Assembly: GCA_051453625.1 (NCBI GenBank)
Contig: JBOZIK010000001.1
Coordinates: 191,336,227-191,384,308 of the forward strand
Length of the DNA stretch: 48,082 bases
Reading direction: 5' to 3'
From: Welwitschia mirabilis
Lineage: Eukaryota; Gnetophyta; Gnetopsida; Welwitschiales
Part shown: in pieces, positions 43,092 through 48,082 of the stretch
How the letters are laid out: each line of letters begins with the position of its first letter
Numbering within the stretch: the first letter of the stretch is position 1
Notes under the pieces: generated by a model
Seen by the model: only the letters and a program-made list of their open reading frames with translations
What the model was told of the DNA's origin: nothing
The model's database searches: none
Program-made: the position numbers and the translations under genes

Positions 43092-46000
43092 GAAACATAA
43101 TGTCTCTACAACTTTCTTTTTTGATAAGTAAGAAAAAATAATGTTAAATGTTTTACTTCATTTCATATCTGGGCTCACATTGAAAAGATGTAGTTGGAGA
43201 TTTACTACCTTCTATAACTTATTCTACCTTGGTCTTAGAATCTTCAAATAAGGGATGCTCCTTTTTAAGTTCATCCTCCTTCAATCCACATTAGTGGAAG
43301 GATCCCTAATGATTGTTATATGCCTTTCAAGAAAGAAGATCAAAATCATCTCTTCCTAGTAAATTAGTACTTTAATTTCTTATTCAATAGTCATTGTAAT
43401 CTCTTTTTATCCTTCGTGTAGCTATGTTATTTCCTAACTTATTTCATTTAAAGCTCTTTTGGGTGACTTATGCCTCATGTTTTTTATGTATTTTTATTTT
43501 TTCCATCTAATATAACCTATTTTCATGGTTTAAAATTCCCCTTACGAACAACCAAATCCTTCCAATCCAAAAACTAACATAATATTACTACATTTGCAGA
43601 ATTAGATCACATTTTTGAATACTAAAAATCATACTATGATTATTGTGTTATATAGAACAAACTTAATACATATTCATAACATACTATGCATCAAGTATTT
43701 ACTATCGAACTAGATTTATTTAATGATAATAGGGCGTCATACTAATTAGATCATATGAAGCAAGCTTGAGAAAATCATTATATGCAATCTTAGCTAGAAA
43801 AAAATGTAAGCATATCATAATTAAGTATAACATGGTATTGCACATAGGGTGGAGTGAGGATATTACATTGGATGAGAAGAAAACAAAATGGTTTAACATG
43901 TTTAAGGTGGATCATTTTTAATATTTTTGTGGTTTCCATGATTTTAATGGTTTTTATTCATTAAACAACTAGAAAGACTCATGTTTTTATTTTATGAAAA
44001 GTTAAATAACAAGAAAAAAATCTTTATAAAATAAAAAAAAGCATATATGCCTTTAGGAGACCGTCTTTNNNNNNNNNNNNNNNNNNNNNNNNNNNNNNNN
44101 NNNNNNNNNNNNNNNNNNNNNNNNNNNNNNNNNNNNNNNNNNNNNNNNNNNNNNNNNNNNNNNNNNNNTAGTGATAAACTGATCTACTTATAGTCCTTTA
44201 ACCCATTGGCATACTTCTGAACCCTTATAATTAAATGCTAATAACTTTACAAGGATGCTTAATAATGACTAAATATCACACTTAGATATGATAATAGAAA
44301 TATAGGATTTTAAATAAAATTAATTTATTAAGTGCACAATCAATTTCAATAATGTGACACTCACTTACATGGTGGAAGAAATTCTATCTAGGAAGAAGTT
44401 GATTGGCATGTTAAGATGATAATATTGAGAGTGATTGCTTATTATTTTGTACCTTTTACAAGAGAGCTATTGTAAGCTATTTATAGAAAATGTTTATGAC
44501 CTTTCATGTGTGAGCTTCTTAGAGTATTATGCTTGAGATAACAAATTTAGGAATATATGCTTAAATATGATATAATTAAGTAATACATATGACACCAAAG
44601 TAAGACATGCTAGCTAAGTGCATTATAATAAAGTTCTAAAATTAATGGATTTTGATTATTTTAATGCTTAGATTTGTGCTATGATGCTCCTTAGTGCCCA
44701 TTAATTAACTTGAACCGATTTTATGTTGAATCATCCCTATATTGATTATGTTATAAAGTTGTTGCTATCAACATTATTTAGAATTGAAATTTCAAGCTCT
44801 AACGCTAATCTCTAGACTTATTCAGAAGATTCTTTAAATGAAAGAGAGAATTTCTTATCACTGTTAAATATAATTTCTATTCCATTATTACCATTAATAA
44901 GTCTTCATATAACCAATGTGCTATGGTCTGATTGCTAAGCTTGCACAGCAAAGGGGGTTGTCCTCTTGGATATCTTGAAATACAAATTATATTTTATCTT
45001 TAGCCTATTTTAAAGGAATTTTTGAGTACAACAATGTTCATGTAATGCTTAAGCATTTAATTATAGAGATCTTATAACATTAATAGTATAAATATAAAAA
45101 TTTTACTTATTTAATATTTAAAATATTAATCTATAGTTGTATGGGAAAAATATTTTAACATAAACTTTACATTGTTGAGTTTTAACACTTTATTCATGGT
45201 CAAGTGTACGAATAAAAAATCCTTTTGAAAGTGACTAGTTATGATAGCTGCTTTACCTTAAGTAAGTTCCTTTATAGCTAGTAAGTGATTATTAAGTATG
45301 TCTCATAAAAAAAATATTATCTGAGAGAAATAGATAGCTCTTAAATATGATTATTCAATGATTAAACTAAAAGTTCACATATAACTTGGCTTGCTCCATT
45401 ATACAGAAGGCTGAGGTCACAAAATTTGACATACACCTTGACTTATTGTAGTATAATTAAGTTTTAAGCTTATGGAAAAATTACTTGCACAACACATAAC
45501 ATAAGTTTTATTTCTATTTCTTTGAATAAAACTATTTCTAAAATGAGAACACTCACATTGCAAAATCTTATGATAAGATTAATTAAAGTCATAACAAAAG
45601 GTATATAATTTTGTATTACATAACTAGGGATTCTTAATGTTTGCTCTAAAAATAATTAAAAAAATAAAGTTTTGAATTAATTTATTCTTATGATCTAGGT
45701 ATCTTTATTTTTATTGTTAACTAAAGGTTTATCCTCTAACCTACCTTATTATTCATAAAGCTTTACAATGATGAAACACATTACTTATAGTGTTAAATTA
45801 CAAGTCATAATAATTTTACATGGATAAGACTTTGACTTTCTTTATGTTTCATAGTGATGTCATAAGTTTGTCATGTTATAAAAGAACTTCGACTAATGGA
45901 AAACATTTTAGTAAAAATTTTGGATAATGTACTTTTAGCCTTATGCTTGGTTATAGATTTACATGAAGTTGCCTTTATGAGAGTGGAATCAGTCCCTTAA

Positions 46001-47450
46001 AAAAGTTTTTATTGCAAGTAACAAAATAATTCAAATTCAAGGCATCATGGCCTTAATATGAAGTAGGCTTTAAGAAACCAAAAAAATGCCACCATGGAGT
46101 TAAGACAAAGCCAGTGATCTAACTAAGATAAAGATAGCAATTAAACAAAATTTAAAATAAAAGACATTATATGAAAATTTTCAATTTTGATTGTGTGACT
46201 ACAAATGGTCAGTACGGATGGTACATAACCACTAGTAATATCATAACCACTTTTTGCACTTGTCATAGGCTGAGGGGGAGACAAAACTAAAGGCACCAAG
46301 GTTTAGATAAGGAAGAGGGCTAATGAAGGGGAATAAAAGCACTTAGCTACTATCCCAGCCATTATTGGAAAGATTAAAATATTCCACTTTCTAGGTGAAG
46401 ACATTCTTGAACACTTGGATGGTTAAAAGTGTGCTTCCATTTTGAAATATTCACTTTAATGAAATACCTAAGAAAATAAAACCCATTAATTTCATGGGAA
46501 TGTTCAAGCAAAATATTACCACCCAACTTATCGTTCCCTAATGAAGTGAAAATCAGAAGGAAAACTAGGTAGTGCAACATAACATGAAATATATTTGTGA
46601 GCTAGATCATTAACATTAAAGTTAAATTTCCATATGTGAGTGATTAATTTTGCAGTTCATGTTGAAAACATTCTAAGGGATAATGCTCTCTTCACTTTGG
46701 AGGCATTGGAAATCTTAGTCAAAATAAAGTTAGGCATATAATATTAAACATGAGTAACCTCAATATTCCTTAATTGAAGGATGTTGTGAACTTGCATTAA
46801 AAGACTAGTATGATAAGGCAAATAGCCAATGATTTGAAGAAATATGAAATGTGAGGAGGAAAGTTAAAATTGATAGAAGAATTCCCTGTCACTTCACTTT
46901 TAGAATAAGGAAAAGAAGCTTCTTTAGAACCATCAATCTAGCACAAGAAATGAATGGAAGAGGATGCTAATTTGATAGAAGGTACTACTATGGGAGGAGG
47001 AAAAGAAGGAAAGAAAGATGTGAAGTGCAAATTTTCACCATGTGAGGAGGGGGAGGGGATTTAATACATAGGTTGCCCATGGAAAACCCAGAAAAAAAGA
47101 CGAAAATTTGAAAAGGCATTACAAAAACTGATAAATCTACAAACTAGGAAGAAAAATGGGATAGAAATAAAATGCTACAAGTAAAATAACAAGGTAGGGT
47201 GGGATTGCACCAGAACCCTATTAAAGCCACGACTGACATTCAGAACTCATACTTGCCTTTATGAAAAAAATTCTACATATTTAAGCATTTCATAACGTTT
47301 AACCAATTCTTTCAGTATTTTTTCAATAATGTAATTATGGCTCTTTAGATTCCATTAATGTGAAAGTAATGCTAGTTTAAATAATATGCAAATTTCTTTA
47401 TAGAACATACATATTTTATATGAAGTATATATCAGAATTCCAACATTTGC
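43092..47450. other. AT-rich region without recognised gene
   Basis: Includes a 100-N gap at 44069-44168. All frames are broken. The minus-strand open stretch at 46374-46580 (68 codons) resembles nothing definite; its surroundings on the minus strand are weakly transposon-protein-like (SFPPPI, then a hydrophobic stretch) but too degraded to assign. Confidence 0.4.
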
Positions 47451-47454
47451 CAAT

Positions 47455-47620
47455 AGGACGACAGTCTAACAAGTGGGACACTCATCCTCTATTTAGAAGG
47501 TTGTGCGTTTGAACCTTTAGCCTTAGGCATAGTTAAAATCACTTGTTTGAGCAATTGTGGAGGTTGTACTTTTAGGGGAAGTATGGTCACTAAAAATTTG
47601 AATTGAACATTTCCTTCCTC
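47455..47620 (+). mobile_element. Possible tRNA-derived SINE
   Basis: A box B-like gtttgaacctt at 47507-47517 (consensus GGTTCGAnnCC) lies about 30 bp after a box A-like ctaacaagtggg at 47466-47477, the spacing of a Pol III internal promoter. The region is also less AT-rich than its flanks. No terminal poly-T/A tail or target-site duplication was confirmed, and no second copy is in the window. Confidence 0.3.
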
Positions 47621-47988
47621 TTATAATTTAAATATTTTAATTAAAACATCTTTTTGTTAAATTTCCAACATGTTTGTGGATCCTCTATAATGTGTCAAAA
47701 TGACAAATGATAAGACTTTTGATTAAGCATAGTCTTAGCTCATAAATTTTGAGGGTTTGTTGGGAGTTTGTTAAGTCGCATGTTTTTTCCAATACTTATG
47801 AATCTCATTCTGGACCTTTTGTAAACATACAAAAAGGAGTCCAATTACATTATTGAACGTTTGATATTTGGAAGCGGAAGCACACTTGCATCCTATTTTC
47901 TTCATTGGTTTTAAGGAGTCCACTGCATCCATTCAATCACTTTGTTGCCTTAGCTTTCTGACAGCCAGCGCAGCAGGAGCCTTCACCA

Positions 47989-48082
47989 TTACCAGCACTG
48001 ATCGGTCTCCCAGTTGCGACTGCAACGACGCACACACATGGCAGAGCCAAATTCAGACCGAGCGGCGGAGGTGGCCAACCGA
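47989..48082 (-). CDS. ATJ11-like: Second dnaJ11-like J protein, 3' end only
   Basis: Cut by the window's right edge. The readable 30 C-terminal residues run RLATSAARSEFGSAMCVRRC then SRNWETDQCW and a TAA stop. They align without gaps to the tail of the complete gene at 15685-16179 (MCVRRC is identical in both), and here the last motif keeps the canonical Asp. The visible DNA is GC-rich like the other copy. No J domain is visible in the window, so intactness cannot be judged. The 3' flanks of the two genes are not similar, so the duplication is not recent. Confidence 0.85.
   Translation of the reverse strand, partial: RLATSAARSEFGSAMCVRRCSRNWETDQCW

Noticed and set aside
46374-46580. 68-codon minus-strand open stretch, possibly transposon-derived
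   Set aside because: No motif strong enough to name a family; flanking frames are broken.
1-48082. Organelle insertions (plastid or mitochondrial DNA), tRNA genes, bacterial or viral gene clusters
   Set aside because: No organellar genes, complete tRNA cloverleaf, operon-like gene packing or viral replication genes were recognised anywhere in the window.

Overview
This window looks like a piece of a flowering-plant nuclear genome. It is strongly AT-rich and contains nine runs of N. Most of it is old transposable-element and tandem-repeat sequence. The plant assignment rests on three things: an intronless gene for a small plastid-type J-domain protein with the plant-specific C-terminal motif RNWETNQCW; decayed plant-type LINE, Ty1/copia and Ty3/gypsy-like retroelements, with primer-binding sites matching initiator-Met tRNA; and 5S-rRNA-derived repeats of the kind seen in plant genomes. 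The species cannot be named from this sequence. The extreme decay of nearly every retroelement suggests a genome with little recent transposition.

Layout. 1-1790: a gap, then three tandem units of about 280 bp, each with a degenerate 5S-rRNA-like core. 1791-5911: AT-rich decayed sequence, a direct repeat and a large gap, with a trace of a minus-strand copia protease. 5912-8565: a non-autonomous LTR element with both LTRs, a near-perfect target-site duplication and an internal minisatellite. 8566-10800: unresolved AT-rich DNA. About 10800-15100: a plus-strand LINE in ruins (zinc knuckle, endonuclease, reverse transcriptase, zf-RVT). 15685-16179 (minus): the only convincing complete gene, a chloroplast dnaJ11-like co-chaperone in a GC-rich, CpG-rich island with two G-boxes upstream. 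17455-17504: an alternating Py-Pu microsatellite. 18430-20150: LTR-like tandem repeats. 23545-23965: an 80-bp minisatellite. 24117-24609: a large foldback (palindromic) element. About 25220-25770: a TATA box followed by a short signal-peptide ORF, possibly a two-exon small secreted peptide gene. 28370-32230: LTR-like fragments, a 161-bp tandem duplication and a CT/TA microsatellite. 33190-35620 (minus): a degenerate copia element. 37200-38960 (plus) and about 41000-41280 (minus): two further LINE relics around a long LTR (39006-40976). 41950-42190: a second LTR 3' end with duplicated primer-binding sites. 43092-47450: AT-rich, nothing recognised. 47989-48082 (minus): the 3' end of a second dnaJ11-like gene.

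The two J-protein genes have the same orientation about 32 kb apart and were probably a tandem pair separated by repeat insertion. The copy at the window edge keeps the canonical C-terminus (RNWETDQCW); the internal copy has D to N. No other genes form a pathway here. The interest lies in the gene pair, the candidate peptide gene, the foldback element, and the structure and decay of the retroelements.
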